Shown here: piece by piece, positions 17,553 through 26,928 of the stretch | Numbering within the stretch: the first letter of the stretch is position 1 | Layout: every line of letters begins with the position of its first letter | Origin: Kordiimonas laminariae | GTDB taxonomy: Bacteria > Pseudomonadota > Alphaproteobacteria > Sphingomonadales > Kordiimonadaceae | Direction of reading: 5' to 3' | Length of the DNA: 64,000 bases | NCBI RefSeq assembly: GCF_023008165.1 | Contig: NZ_JAKQZA010000001.1 | Span: forward strand, 332,796-396,795 | The notes under the pieces: model-generated | Told to the model about the DNA's origin: nothing | Seen by the model: the letters and a program-made list of their open reading frames with translations, nothing else | Database searches by the model: none | Program-made: the position numbers and the translations under genes

Positions 17553-18260
17553 TTAAGAGACAGCAAAGCCGACAAGCTGGTATCCCATAAGCATGAAACC
17601 AGCGCTCATCAGCAGCGTATTAGTGGTGGTGGAAAACTTCAGGAAACTTTTATGCCTGCGCCAATAGCTGATGATCAGCAATATAAAGGCCAGAGCTGTG
17701 AACTGCCCCAACTCCACCCCGATATTGAAAGCAATCAGGTTGGTGAAAAGGCCATCCTGCGGCAGAGAAAATTCCTGAATTTTTGTGGCTAGCCCAAACC
17801 CGTGGAACAGGCCAAAGATCAGCACAGCGATTTTAGGATTAGGCGAATGCCCCAACAATCGCTTGAAACCACCAAGGTTATCAAAGCCCTTATAAACCAC
17901 TGAAAGGCCAATTATGGCATCAATGATATGCGCATTCACGCCTACATCAGCGATTACACCAAAGAGCAACGTTAATGAGTGCCCAATGGTGAACATGCTT
18001 ACGTAAAGGAGAATATCTTTCGGCCTGTACAGAAAGAAGATAACCCCCAAAAGGAACAGCAGATGATCATATCCTGTGACCATATGCTTCGCCCCGATAT
18101 AGAGGAACGGAATAAACTGCACACCGGTGTTATTCTCGAGAAAGACCCGAGTTTTATCATCAACACCGTGTGCGAAAGCCATCTCCGGCACCATAAGAAC
18201 AGCAAGCAAAACAAGCAGCCCCATATGCCCAAACGGCTTTAAAGAGTGTATAAATTTCAT
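17553..18260 (-). CDS. HupE/UreJ family membrane protein, probable metal permease
   Basis: A 235-residue protein with a signal-like first segment and six to seven further hydrophobic helices. HupE/UreJ features are the HGVDDKTR segment after the signal, the GYDHLLFLLG motif (conserved Asp-His), FTIGHSLTLL and LFHGFGLA, all with His/Asp that are thought to bind Ni2+ or Co2+ in this family. The ATG at 18260 follows GGAGTGA; the longer frame upstream has atypical composition and overlaps the intergenic space. No hydrogenase or urease genes are near, so cobalt, zinc or nickel uptake independent of those enzymes is more likely. Confidence 0.85.
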   Translation of the reverse strand: MKFIHSLKPFGHMGLLVLLAVLMVPEMAFAHGVDDKTRVFLENNTGVQFIPFLYIGAKHMVTGYDHLLFLLGVIFFLYRPKDILLYVSMFTIGHSLTLLFGVIADVGVNAHIIDAIIGLSVVYKGFDNLGGFKRLLGHSPNPKIAVLIFGLFHGFGLATKIQEFSLPQDGLFTNLIAFNIGVELGQFTALAFILLIISYWRRHKSFLKFSTTTNTLLMSAGFMLMGYQLVGFAVS

Positions 18261-18406
18261 ACTCACTCCATCACAAATATCCACACACACAGGAAAGCCC
18301 TGAGCATACGGAAATTCAAATATCCATGCAGCGTACCAACGCACACTGCGATCAAAAACATAACTGCCAGCCCGAGCCATGAAAGGACCAGCAAACCGCA
18401 AGGCGG

Positions 18407-18760
18407 CTATATCAAGGGAGGAGGAACTGGTGGCCCGTTATGAACCGAAACTATGCTGCCCTCTGGTATGGCTTCATAGACGGAAGCGTTCCTGAGCAAT
18501 GAAATAAACTCTTCAAACTGGGGGAAGGTAAACACACTGAGAAGCGCGTGAAAGCCAGCATGTGCACTTATGCTTTCTTCTGTATCGTGGCCCATATCAT
18601 CATGATGGTGATGATCATGCGATACCTGCTCTATCTCAGCGCGGGCGTGATGTTCCAGATGCTGATGATCGCCATCAAACACAGCTACATCCACAAAGCG
18701 GATGAATACCATGAGACTAAAAGCAAGAAGGCTCATCAATTTATAAAGGGAACTATCCAT
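18407..18760 (-). CDS. Small His-rich protein with N-terminal membrane segment
   Basis: A 117-residue protein: a hydrophobic N-terminal segment, then a histidine and acid cluster (DGDHQHLEHH and HDHHHHDDMGHD), a helical stretch and a proline-rich end (GPPVPPPLI). This resembles small proteins found at the start of heavy-metal efflux operons. It is the first gene of the HupE operon, separated from hupE by 146 bp. Metal binding is plausible from composition; the function is unproven. An upstream in-frame GTG overlaps the chosen ATG. Confidence 0.6.
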   Translation of the reverse strand: MDSSLYKLMSLLAFSLMVFIRFVDVAVFDGDHQHLEHHARAEIEQVSHDHHHHDDMGHDTEESISAHAGFHALLSVFTFPQFEEFISLLRNASVYEAIPEGSIVSVHNGPPVPPPLI

Positions 18761-18977
18761 CACACTCTACGTTCAAGTATCACTGCATGTATTTATAATC
18801 CGAAAGCAAACCAGTGCAATGCCAGCAATCGCAATAATGTGATATAGCTTAAAACTGCGGGGGTAGCTCGTATTTTTGTAATTATCGCTACAAAATTAAC
18901 ATTCCCCTATTGCAGCTTCCCGTTTCTGCACCAATGTTATTGGCCTGTATGGAATAAAACTCTGAAGGATTTTGGAT

Positions 18978-19850
18978 ATGGCACAGGAACTTTCTGATTA
19001 CACCCCCGATGAAGTCTGGACATGGAACCAGGGCAACGGTGGTAAATTCGCGAACATTAATCGCCCCATCTCTGGTGCAACAAAAGAGCAAGACCTCCCG
19101 AAAGGTGAGCATGACTTGCAGCTTTATTCACTTGCGACACCAAACGGTGTGAAGGTTACCGTGCTTCTTGAAGAACTACTGGAGCTTGGCAAGCTGGATG
19201 CAGATTATGACGCATGGCTTGTGAACATCTCTGAAGGTGATCAGTTCGGTTCAGGTTTTGTAGGTGTAAACCCAAATTCCAAAATCCCAGCACTTCTGGA
19301 CCATTCAACAACACCGGCAACACGCGTGTTTGAAAGTGGTTCCATCCTTATGTATCTCGCGGAAAAGTTCGGTACCTTTATGCCCGAAGATCATAAAGCC
19401 CGCACAGAATGCATAAACTGGCTTATGTGGCAAATGGGTAGCGCACCGTACCTTGGTGGCGGCTTTGGTCATTTCTATGCCTATGCGCCTGTGAAAATTG
19501 AATATGCGGTTGATCGTTTCTCAATGGAAGTGAAGCGCCAGCTTGATGTGCTTGATAAGCATTTGGCAGACAACACCTATATGGCTGGTGATGAATATTC
19601 CATTGCTGATATGGCGATCTGGGCATGGTACGGCATTTTGGTAATGGGCAAGCTTTATGACGCTGCCAAATACCTTTCTGTACATGAATATACAAACGTG
19701 GTGCGCTGGGCAGAGGCAATTGCTGCCCGCCCTGCCGTGAAACGCGGTATCAAGGTAAACCGTGTGTGGGGCGATGAAGCGGATCAGCTTCCAAACCGCC
19801 ACAGCCGTGAAGATTTTGAAAAGCTTGCGAAGGCAACAGCCGCAGAATAA
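18978..19850 (+). CDS. yghU: Glutathione S-transferase, YghU type
   Basis: A 290-residue protein matching the long YghU/YfcG-like GST group: an N-terminal extension (YTPDEVWTWNQGNGGKFANIN region, residues about 8-28) that is specific to YghU, a thioredoxin-fold domain (ATPNGVKVTVLLEEL, cis-Pro in SKIPALLD, ESGSILMYLA), then a helical domain to the end. Relatives bind two glutathiones and reduce organic peroxides and disulphide-type substrates. The start ATG follows GAAGGA; an in-frame TTG two codons earlier is less likely. Monocistronic, cytoplasmic. Confidence 0.88.
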   Translation: MAQELSDYTPDEVWTWNQGNGGKFANINRPISGATKEQDLPKGEHDLQLYSLATPNGVKVTVLLEELLELGKLDADYDAWLVNISEGDQFGSGFVGVNPNSKIPALLDHSTTPATRVFESGSILMYLAEKFGTFMPEDHKARTECINWLMWQMGSAPYLGGGFGHFYAYAPVKIEYAVDRFSMEVKRQLDVLDKHLADNTYMAGDEYSIADMAIWAWYGILVMGKLYDAAKYLSVHEYTNVVRWAEAIAARPAVKRGIKVNRVWGDEADQLPNRHSREDFEKLAKATAAE

Positions 19851-19899
19851 CCCCCTCGTGCCGCATCAATTCTACTGGTGCGGCACCGTCCTACCAAGG

Positions 19900-20259
19900 C
19901 TATTCAGCCTCGCCAACAATCTCTCTAAAATGGACCTCAGTCCAATCTTTGATTGCCTGAATAAGTGGCAATAAATCACGCCCCAAAGCTGTTAATTCAT
20001 ACTCCACCCTTAAAGGCATTTCGTCATAAATTTGGCGGGTGATTAATTTATCCTGTTCCAGATTCCTTAGCGTCTGAGTAAGCATTTTCTGCGAAACACC
20101 TTCAATCCTGCGCTTAAGCTCCCCAAATCTTACTGGTCCTCCTTCCAGAGCAACAATAGCCAACATGGTCCATTTTTCTGCAAGCCTAACAAGTACTTGC
20201 CTTGATGGGCAGCGCGCGACAAAAGCATCTGGCTGTGCATCAGCTGGAAAAATCTCCAT
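19900..20259 (-). CDS. HxlR family transcriptional regulator
   Basis: A 119-residue winged-helix protein with the HxlR hallmarks: CPSRQVLVRLAEKWTM near residues 17-33 (the Cys here is often redox sensing), LEGGPVRFGELKRRI, GVSQKMLTQTLR and a C-terminal helix (LGRDLLPLIQAI). AGGAG lies five bases before the ATG. It is divergent from a NAD(P)-binding reductase gene with an 82-bp spacer and probably regulates it in response to electrophiles or oxidants, by analogy with YodB/HypR. Confidence 0.9.
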   Translation of the reverse strand: MEIFPADAQPDAFVARCPSRQVLVRLAEKWTMLAIVALEGGPVRFGELKRRIEGVSQKMLTQTLRNLEQDKLITRQIYDEMPLRVEYELTALGRDLLPLIQAIKDWTEVHFREIVGEAE

Positions 20260-20341
20260 AGTTACTCCTGGGTACCTAATTGATAATAGAAACTACACTA
20301 CATACCTTCAGCCGTGAATTCAAACACGGAAGGAATGAGTT

Positions 20342-20932
20342 ATGAAAATTGGTATTATTGGCGCAGGTAATGTTGGCTCCCGCCTCGCAGCCCTAATCAG
20401 CGCAGCAGGACATGAAGTGGTTGTAGGCAACCGGAATGGTGATACACCGATTGAAGCGGCAGTAAAACACGGCGATATTATCATTGTGGCTATTCATTAT
20501 GCCGCTACTGTAGATGTACTCCCCAAGTATGCAGGTCAACTGGAAGGAAAAATTCTGGTGGATGCCACTAATCCACTGAATGAAGATTGGTCCCCCATGT
20601 TGCTTGGTGAAACATCATCCGCAGCAGAAGAAACTGCAAAACTGGTGCGGGGCGTAAAAGTAGTGAAAGCCTTCAATACAATCTTTGCAGATGTAATGAC
20701 AGCAGAACACCAGAACAGGAACGGCAATCTTACCACTGCTTTTGTGGCATCAGATGATCAAGGCGCGATGGAGCAAGTGGCAAATCTAGCGGCAAGCATG
20801 GGCTTTGCCCCTGTTACCATCAATAAGCTTTCGGCTGCACGTTATCTGGAAGCTGTTGCACATCTGAACATTGAACTAGCGGTTGGCCAAAGCGGCGGAA
20901 CAAACGCAGCCTTTATTTACCACTGCGGGTAA
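20342..20932 (+). CDS. NADPH-dependent reductase, F420/NADP oxidoreductase-like Rossmann protein
   Basis: A 196-residue single-domain Rossmann protein starting MKIGIIGAGNVGSRLA, the dinucleotide-binding glycine motif, followed by VVGNRNG (Arg for the NADP phosphate) and VDATNPL and KAFNTIFADV, as in the NADPH-dependent F420 reductase-like family and short ferric-reductase-like homologues. F420 itself is unlikely in this organism. It is divergent from the HxlR regulator and ends in a strong terminator. The substrate is unknown; quinone or dicarbonyl detoxification is an inference from the regulator type. Confidence 0.8.
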   Translation: MKIGIIGAGNVGSRLAALISAAGHEVVVGNRNGDTPIEAAVKHGDIIIVAIHYAATVDVLPKYAGQLEGKILVDATNPLNEDWSPMLLGETSSAAEETAKLVRGVKVVKAFNTIFADVMTAEHQNRNGNLTTAFVASDDQGAMEQVANLAASMGFAPVTINKLSAARYLEAVAHLNIELAVGQSGGTNAAFIYHCG

Positions 20933-20939
20933 ATAAACA

Positions 20940-20963
20940 GGGCCAGCTCCCCAAAGCTGGCCC
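20940..20963. terminator. Bidirectional hairpin terminator
   Basis: GGGCCAGCT pairs with AGCTGGCCC over a six-base loop between converging genes. The stem is strong and GC rich; T-runs are weak, so efficiency is uncertain. Confidence 0.6.
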
Positions 20964-20987
20964 CTCCCCTCGCTCGTGCTTATTCTT

Positions 20988-23342
20988 TTAATCTGCGATC
21001 GGTTCAACACTTTCATATTCAATCAAAATATTACCAGCCATTGGTGTGAACTGATTAACTTTGAAAGGAATACGCAAACCATTCACATCACGGTAATCAC
21101 TGAATGTGGTTTCAAACGGGACTGGCCCTGTAAGCTGATTAACAACCCGGCCTCTTGCCCTTAGAACATCACCTGTTTGGGCATCCAGCATTATGCGCAC
21201 GTCAGGCAAACCTTCTTTCTTCAGGCGAAGTGCCAGAACTTTACGCCCCTTATGCTCACGCTGCCCAACAACCAACACCTGATCATAATATGTTGCCCAA
21301 TCAAGCCCCGCGAGTGGGTGATCACGTCTTATTTGCGTTTCATAAATCCCTGTCAGGTTTTGTTTATCACCAAGGTTATCCATGAATGCCTTTTCAGGAT
21401 TTACAACGGTGTGAATTTGGCCGTAATCCCCAAAATCCACATGCTGTTCGAAGCTATCTTCGTTTGGAACGATATTTTCGAGAGTGCCGGAAACACCAGC
21501 CTGCTTCATGGTAAGTGTTCCCTTGAAACGGAACCCACCAGCTTTTTGGAAAGCCGCAACCTGCTCCTTAACTTTACGGAGTTTCGCAATGTCATCAACG
21601 GTAGGTAACTGTGGACCAGCTTCGGCCTTGTTTGCCCGAGTTGCTTCCAGCGCTTTCCGTTCACCACGGTAAATAGCCAGTTTTTCTACGGCCCCACTAT
21701 CGCCCACTGTAAACTTTGCACTAAGCTGTGGATTAACCCGGAACTGACGGTGGCCTTTTTCATCAGGCAAATGAAGTTCATAAACCATTTCACCCGGCAC
21801 ATCGATCGCGAGCCTGTTATTCACGATTTGCGCTTTAATTGGCGCTGGCAGGCGGCCTGCCTCATAATCTCCAACAAACGGTTGAAGTGTTTCAATATCC
21901 ACTTCCGCCTTAACAACCACACCCTTACGCGGCAGCTCAAAGGTCATGCCGTTCTGGTACATCTTCAGTTGGTTCGCCTTGCCGTTTTCGGCACCGTCAA
22001 ATGAAACCGCAACCTGATTAGTAATCACAAAATAGCGTTTACCTTCTTCATCAGGCGCCTTCAGTTCAAACACCTGTTGGCCCGGAACATCAACAGCCAG
22101 ACGGCCATTCTGTTCCTTCACCGTGAAGGTTGCATTATTGAACGGGCCAAAATTCGCCGTATATTCACCAATGAAAGTATCAAAGCTTTCGCTGGCACCA
22201 TCCTCTGCTTCCTCGCCTAAAAGCGTGTCCCATACAAGCGGCATAGAACCTTGCTGCAAAGGGCTTGCGGTTACGTTTGCAAGCAGTACAAAACCCAGAT
22301 TTTCTTCCGGCATCAAAGCAACCTGAGCCGCATATCCCAGAATATTGCCGCCGTGTTCAACAATCTTCTTGCCTTCCCATTCACGTAGGAACCAACCAAG
22401 GCCGTATGTTGCACCGCCGCCTACCTGTATCTGAGTATTCCACATTTCACCATACTGCGCATCGCTCAGCAGTTTTTCACCTTTAAAGGAGCCCTTATTC
22501 AGGTGGAAACGTACCCAGTTTGCCATATCAAGCACATTGGAGTGAATGCCGCCCGCTGCACCAATGTTATCTGTGTTTTTGCGCTCAAGCAGAGTGTAAC
22601 TGCCCGTATCTTCATTCCAGCGGTATCCCTTGGCATGGGTCCCTACTTCATCAACACGCGCATCCCGCGATGTAGTGCTATCCATATCAAGCGGTTCAAG
22701 AATACGGGTTTCAAGAAGTGTATCCCAATCATGAGCGCCTACAGCTTTCGCAGATGCCATGCCAGTTGCCACATACATTACGTTGTTATAATTAAACTGC
22801 TTGCGGAATGGTGTGAGCGGTTCTGCATCAAGGGATTCCCGCATCATAGCTTCACGACCAACTTTACCGCTAGCCCACAAGATATCATTCCTTGAAATAC
22901 CACTACGGTGGGAAAGCATATCCCGGATTGTCAGGTCACCCTCAGCATCTTTAAGCTGCGGTGTGAACCAAGGGATATACTTGGTTGCAGCATCATCCCA
23001 CGTTAGCTTACCTTCATCCGCCAGCATGCCGACAAGAGTTGAAGTAAATGCTTTAGATGTAGAACCAATGCCAAACACCGTTTCTGGGGTTACGGCTGTG
23101 CCAGTTTCCAGATCACTTTTCCCGAAACCACGCGCCATGATGATTTTATCATCTTTAATGATGGCCACTGCCATACCGGGGATATGCAGTTCCTGACGTT
23201 TTTCTTCAAGCGCTTCAGCAAGCTTCTCAAGCCGTATATCAAAATTTACATCATCTGCCACTGAGGCGACGGTCATTAGGGCGGAAACTGCCACTCCCGT
23301 TAATGCACGGAGTATGGGCTGTTTTATATTGGTTTTCTTCAT
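20988..23342 (-). CDS. Large secreted serine hydrolase (class C beta-lactamase fold) with C-terminal repeats
   Basis: A 784-residue protein. After a signal peptide (about 1-30) comes a serine hydrolase domain with STSK (S94-K97), YNN (Y185-N187) and VEHGG (about 335). The C-terminal 400 residues hold two similar lipocalin-like modules with the recurring pattern AVDVPGQQVFELKAPDEEGKR and AIDVPGEMVYELHLPDEKGHR (quoted from separate modules), then a domain (residues about 590-784) resembling an outer-membrane lipoprotein-sorting fold. Such enzymes cleave D-amino-acid peptides or esters in the periplasm. The divergent AraC gene may regulate it. An in-frame GTG four codons upstream is an alternative start. 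Confidence 0.85.
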   Translation of the reverse strand: MKKTNIKQPILRALTGVAVSALMTVASVADDVNFDIRLEKLAEALEEKRQELHIPGMAVAIIKDDKIIMARGFGKSDLETGTAVTPETVFGIGSTSKAFTSTLVGMLADEGKLTWDDAATKYIPWFTPQLKDAEGDLTIRDMLSHRSGISRNDILWASGKVGREAMMRESLDAEPLTPFRKQFNYNNVMYVATGMASAKAVGAHDWDTLLETRILEPLDMDSTTSRDARVDEVGTHAKGYRWNEDTGSYTLLERKNTDNIGAAGGIHSNVLDMANWVRFHLNKGSFKGEKLLSDAQYGEMWNTQIQVGGGATYGLGWFLREWEGKKIVEHGGNILGYAAQVALMPEENLGFVLLANVTASPLQQGSMPLVWDTLLGEEAEDGASESFDTFIGEYTANFGPFNNATFTVKEQNGRLAVDVPGQQVFELKAPDEEGKRYFVITNQVAVSFDGAENGKANQLKMYQNGMTFELPRKGVVVKAEVDIETLQPFVGDYEAGRLPAPIKAQIVNNRLAIDVPGEMVYELHLPDEKGHRQFRVNPQLSAKFTVGDSGAVEKLAIYRGERKALEATRANKAEAGPQLPTVDDIAKLRKVKEQVAAFQKAGGFRFKGTLTMKQAGVSGTLENIVPNEDSFEQHVDFGDYGQIHTVVNPEKAFMDNLGDKQNLTGIYETQIRRDHPLAGLDWATYYDQVLVVGQREHKGRKVLALRLKKEGLPDVRIMLDAQTGDVLRARGRVVNQLTGPVPFETTFSDYRDVNGLRIPFKVNQFTPMAGNILIEYESVEPIAD

Positions 23343-23494
23343 AAGCTGTCTCACAATCTTTCAAGGCCCACAAACAACTACAGGCCATTATTATCCTTGA
23401 AATCCTGCCCCTCTATTTCCACATTGGTTTAGGGAATTTATATCAGATTCTTGCGCAAAACGTTTGAAACAGGTTGTCTTGAAATGAGGTCACC

Positions 23495-24358
23495 ATGAAA
23501 CATGATAGCCATACAGCTTTTCTTGAAGCTGCGACCAATGTAGCCGAACATACTGGCAAAGGTGCAGACCTGCCAAAGGCTGCGCTTTGGTCAGTGGATA
23601 GAAACAGCATCAGTTATAAAAAAGACGGCTATCATACCCTCAGCCTTTATCTTAAAGGCGGCGAAAACAGTTACCGCCACGATCAGGCTTCAAACAAAGG
23701 GCAAGTGGGCAGGCTGTGTATCATGCCAAAAGGGCAGGAAACCAGTTGGGAAATTGTCGGGCCTATTAACTTTGCACATCTGTATATTTCCGATGAACAG
23801 TTGGATTTCTTCACCAGCCGCACGCTGGAACGGGATAGCAGGCTGATCAACCTTAAAGACACAGTTTATGAGCAAGACGAAATACTGCGCACTTTAATGC
23901 TAAAGCGCCTAAAGCTGGACCATGAAGGAGCAGCTACTAGTTTGCTGGCAAAAGAAGAAGCCACCAACGAAATTCTCTATAGGCTTACCACCAACCACTG
24001 CAGTGGTGCGGTTCAGGGTTCCACACTCAAAGGCGGACTTTCTTATATACAGTTGAAGAAGGTGATGGCTTTTGTTGATGAAAGCACATGTGCAACCCCA
24101 AGCCTTGAAGATATGGCTGAAGTTGTTGGTCTAAGCCCCTTTCATTTTGCTCGTATGTTCAAGAAAAGCTGTGGTCTTTCGCCCGCCAGTTTTGTTATGC
24201 GCCACCGCCTGGAAAAAGTGAAAGACCTTCTGGTAAATTCAGATAAATGTCTCGCATCCATCAGCGCAGTCACTGGCTTTGCTCAGCAAAGCCATATGAC
24301 CGAACGTTTCAAACGCTATACAGGCACTACACCTGCAAGGTGGCGTAAGGGAGCCTAA
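23495..24358 (+). CDS. AraC family transcriptional regulator
   Basis: A 287-residue protein. The C-terminal 100 residues contain the two helix-turn-helix motifs of AraC/XylS proteins (LEDMAEVVGLSPFHFARMFK and a second around ISAVTGFAQQSHMTERFK, ending GTTPARWRK). The N-terminal part (about 1-170) is an effector-binding domain of cupin-like type without clear ligand residues. It is divergent from the large serine hydrolase gene and overlaps the end of the convergent CPBP gene by 4 bp. The inducer is unknown. Confidence 0.9.
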   Translation: MKHDSHTAFLEAATNVAEHTGKGADLPKAALWSVDRNSISYKKDGYHTLSLYLKGGENSYRHDQASNKGQVGRLCIMPKGQETSWEIVGPINFAHLYISDEQLDFFTSRTLERDSRLINLKDTVYEQDEILRTLMLKRLKLDHEGAATSLLAKEEATNEILYRLTTNHCSGAVQGSTLKGGLSYIQLKKVMAFVDESTCATPSLEDMAEVVGLSPFHFARMFKKSCGLSPASFVMRHRLEKVKDLLVNSDKCLASISAVTGFAQQSHMTERFKRYTGTTPARWRKGA

Positions 24359-25299
24359 GCCCCCTCTTCCACCGCAGCCAAAACAGATCTCTTATCCTTA
24401 TATTTTCGCCATTCGAATGCAGACGCTGTAGCGAGCACAAGCATCATCATAGCACTTGCTTCAGGCCCGTACTCACCACCCGTTAGCCATCTCGGCTGGC
24501 CTTCAACAGCTTGCAGGTCTGCCACAATCGGCACCGTTCCCAGATCAATCCCCGTAGTTGCGAGGCCAAAACCCGTAATGAAAAACCAGTTCCAGCCAGC
24601 ATGCCATGCACCAGCACGCCATACGGAACCATCATTCATCACCATCAAGCTTGGATATAGGGAAAACAGGAACATTCCGATAAAATAGATGCCCGTATCA
24701 AATGCTGTGATACTGGCAAAATCTACCCCCGGCAGATGAAGTAGGATAAAAAGCGCGGCGTTAACGGCGATACCAATTACCAAGCCGTATTGTTCGCTCA
24801 AACGGCCAAACAGCCACCCTCTGAATATCAATTCCTCTGTGCTTGACTGGATCATAAAACCGCTGAGCAGCAGTGTGACGATAACGATGCCTTCAAAACC
24901 GATCCGGCTATCAATCTCAAGCTCGTAGCCGCCCAATATATATACAAGCCCCACAATAGAGCCTGACATGAAAACGCCAAAAAACAGCCCTTTCAACACT
25001 TCACCAACTGGCTTGCCCTTCAGGCTTAAGCCCATGCCGGCCATACTCCGGCCTTCAAACAGTTTTACCCACAGGGTAAGGAGCAGCACCATTGCGCCAA
25101 AACCCGCAAAGAGCATGTAAAGAATTTCAGGGTAACTCTCCAGCCGCTCTTTCGGGATCAAACCAGTTTCTATAACCGGTACAAAAGCAATTGCCTGACC
25201 AAATCCGATAATTAGAAGCGCAAGAAGTGGTGTGATCCACGGCCAGCTTTTTCTTTTGAAGCTTAATTCCTGTGGAAAGAGAGGGTATTTTTCAAACAT
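24355..25299 (-). CDS. CPBP family intramembrane metalloprotease
   Basis: A 314-residue polytopic protein with about eight hydrophobic segments. The CPBP (Rce1-like) catalytic motifs are present: EELIFRGWLFG (motif 1, the two Glu and Arg), LLHLPG (motif 2 with His) and HAGWNW (motif 3, HxxxN). This order and spacing match active members. Possible roles include peptide processing or bacteriocin self-immunity; none is supported by neighbours. Its 3' end overlaps the AraC gene by 4 bp. Confidence 0.88.
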   Translation of the reverse strand: MFEKYPLFPQELSFKRKSWPWITPLLALLIIGFGQAIAFVPVIETGLIPKERLESYPEILYMLFAGFGAMVLLLTLWVKLFEGRSMAGMGLSLKGKPVGEVLKGLFFGVFMSGSIVGLVYILGGYELEIDSRIGFEGIVIVTLLLSGFMIQSSTEELIFRGWLFGRLSEQYGLVIGIAVNAALFILLHLPGVDFASITAFDTGIYFIGMFLFSLYPSLMVMNDGSVWRAGAWHAGWNWFFITGFGLATTGIDLGTVPIVADLQAVEGQPRWLTGGEYGPEASAMMMLVLATASAFEWRKYKDKRSVLAAVEEGA

Positions 25300-25489
25300 C
25301 GCTGTTGACCTTATTTTTTATTATATTCTCCTTGTTCTAGGCGACATACCCGATCCAGATATATCATAATCTTGCGCTAAAATGGTTTGCCCAACATTTT
25401 TGAATAGGCCCTTAAACTATGAGTGAATTGACTTCCCCGAAATCGGCCATAGTTTCATATGCATTCAAATAATCATGTGGGATATAATT

Positions 25490-25870
25490 ATGTTCAGTCA
25501 CATTATGCTCGGCGCGGATGATATGGAAAAATCGCGCAAATTCTATGATGCCATTATGGAAGTGCTTGGCCACAAACCAGGTGTGATGGATGACAAAGGT
25601 CGTTGTTTTTATATGGAAAAAACAGGCATTTTCTCTCTTAGCGTACCAATTAACGGCGAACCAGCATCTGGCGGTAACGGCAGCACGATTGGTTTCGTTG
25701 CAGAAAACCCTGAAACAATTGATAAGTGGCACGAAGTGGGCCTCGCAAACGGCGGTACAACACTTGAAGACCCTCCGGGTGTGCGTGAAGGCGCTGGCGG
25801 CAAGCTTTATCTTGCTTACCTTCGTGATCCAGGCGGCAACAAAATCTGCGCGCTACACAGACTGGCGTAA
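25490..25870 (+). CDS. VOC family (glyoxalase/bleomycin-resistance fold) protein
   Basis: A 126-residue protein with the paired beta-alpha-beta-beta-beta fold: MFSHIMLGADDMEKSRKFYD opens the first module and an ending PGGNKICALHR closes the second. These small metalloproteins include glyoxalases and dioxygenase-like enzymes. His4 (SHIML) and a Glu in the C-terminal module would be metal ligands, but the enzyme class cannot be fixed. ATG 25490 is preferred over an ATG five codons upstream because homologues start near MF-HI. It is followed by two hairpins. Confidence 0.85.
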   Translation: MFSHIMLGADDMEKSRKFYDAIMEVLGHKPGVMDDKGRCFYMEKTGIFSLSVPINGEPASGGNGSTIGFVAENPETIDKWHEVGLANGGTTLEDPPGVREGAGGKLYLAYLRDPGGNKICALHRLA

Positions 25871-25872
25871 AC

Positions 25873-25907
25873 GAAATCGGGCCTAGCATAACTGCGAGGC
25901 CCGTTTC
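25873..25907 (+). terminator. Hairpin after VOC gene
   Basis: CGGGCCT pairs with AGGCCCG, extended by GAAA/TTTC on the outside with one unpaired base. It sits three bases after the VOC stop codon. Confidence 0.6.
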
Positions 25908-25917
25908 AGAGATCGCG

Positions 25918-25951
25918 AAAGGCGAAACCTATCTCAGGTTTTCGCCTTTTT
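25918..25951. terminator. Rho-independent terminator between convergent genes
   Basis: AAAGGCGAAACCT pairs with AGGTTTTCGCCTTT with a single bulge and a T-run on the plus side. It probably serves both the VOC gene and the opposite EEP gene. Confidence 0.7.
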
Positions 25952-25962
25952 CTTTGAGGGCT

Positions 25963-26928
25963 TTAATCAGTTCGCTTCGCAATCAGCTGATCAAGACGTT
26001 CCTCTTCCACATCCAATTTAATTTGTACCCACAACGGCAAATGGTCAGACAATTCATAGGTAAAAGCAGCCTTATCCATATTTTTGTATGGTTTAAATGC
26101 TTTGTGATTGCCGCCATAAAAATCCAGCACGCCGCCATGTTCCGAAAAAACATTCTTCGTATATTTCGGGTGATGCAAAATCTGGTCATACCGCTTATTG
26201 CCCGCCAGATTTGTTCCGTAATCGGCTTCCAACAAACTTTTAGGCGCCTGCAAACCATATTGGGCCACAGCCTTATACATATCGTGGGTAAAGGAAGGGA
26301 TATTGAAATCCCCGATGGCAATCACATCCCTATCCACCCTAAATTCATCTTTCTGGTACGTCTGGATATATTTTGCCAGCTGCTTTAACTCTTCTGTTCG
26401 CCCTGCATTGGTGCCCCACTGCAGGTGCACAGCAAGAAGCACAAAATCGAAATTTCCTGCCTTAAAAGAAGCCATATAAGGGTTACGCCACCAGTTGAAC
26501 TTAGGCTCATAAACCCCTGTTGTTCTATTTTTCTTTCGCGGGGTATCCGGTTCGGCAGCAAGACCTGTGAAATCAGCGGCTCTACGGTCGTATACAAAAG
26601 CAATACGTTCCTTATTGCCTCCCCAATCCGTTATATAATCAGAGAAAACCACATCCCAGAACGGGCCCAAAAGATCGAGCACATATTTAAGTTCAGAGAT
26701 ATTTCGCCTTAGCTCTGTTACAGCAATAACATCAAACTGGTTGAATATCTCCGCAATACAGTGGAGCGAAAAGCGTTTGCGCTTCTTTTGCCCCCAATGA
26801 CGGATATTCCATGTGGCGATATTCAGTGTTTCATCAAGCTTTGAACTTGGAATTTCAGCTCTGGCAATACGTTTTCTGAGCAGCTTGATACCTTCAAGTT
26901 CTGACAGGCTGAGTTTCGAATGGTCCAT
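25963..26928 (-). CDS. Endonuclease/exonuclease/phosphatase (EEP) family protein
   Basis: A 321-residue soluble protein with the EEP catalytic set: ATWNIRHW (Asn), VTELRRN (metal-binding Glu), IAIGDFNIPS (Asp/Asn) and ELSDHLPLW (Asp-His at the C-terminus). Substrates in this superfamily range from DNA to phospholipids, and this one has no signal peptide. The ATG at 26928 is selected because GGGGAG lies upstream; the frame is open 21 codons further with poor composition. It appears monocistronic. Confidence 0.85.
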   Translation of the reverse strand: MDHSKLSLSELEGIKLLRKRIARAEIPSSKLDETLNIATWNIRHWGQKKRKRFSLHCIAEIFNQFDVIAVTELRRNISELKYVLDLLGPFWDVVFSDYITDWGGNKERIAFVYDRRAADFTGLAAEPDTPRKKNRTTGVYEPKFNWWRNPYMASFKAGNFDFVLLAVHLQWGTNAGRTEELKQLAKYIQTYQKDEFRVDRDVIAIGDFNIPSFTHDMYKAVAQYGLQAPKSLLEADYGTNLAGNKRYDQILHHPKYTKNVFSEHGGVLDFYGGNHKAFKPYKNMDKAAFTYELSDHLPLWVQIKLDVEEERLDQLIAKRTD

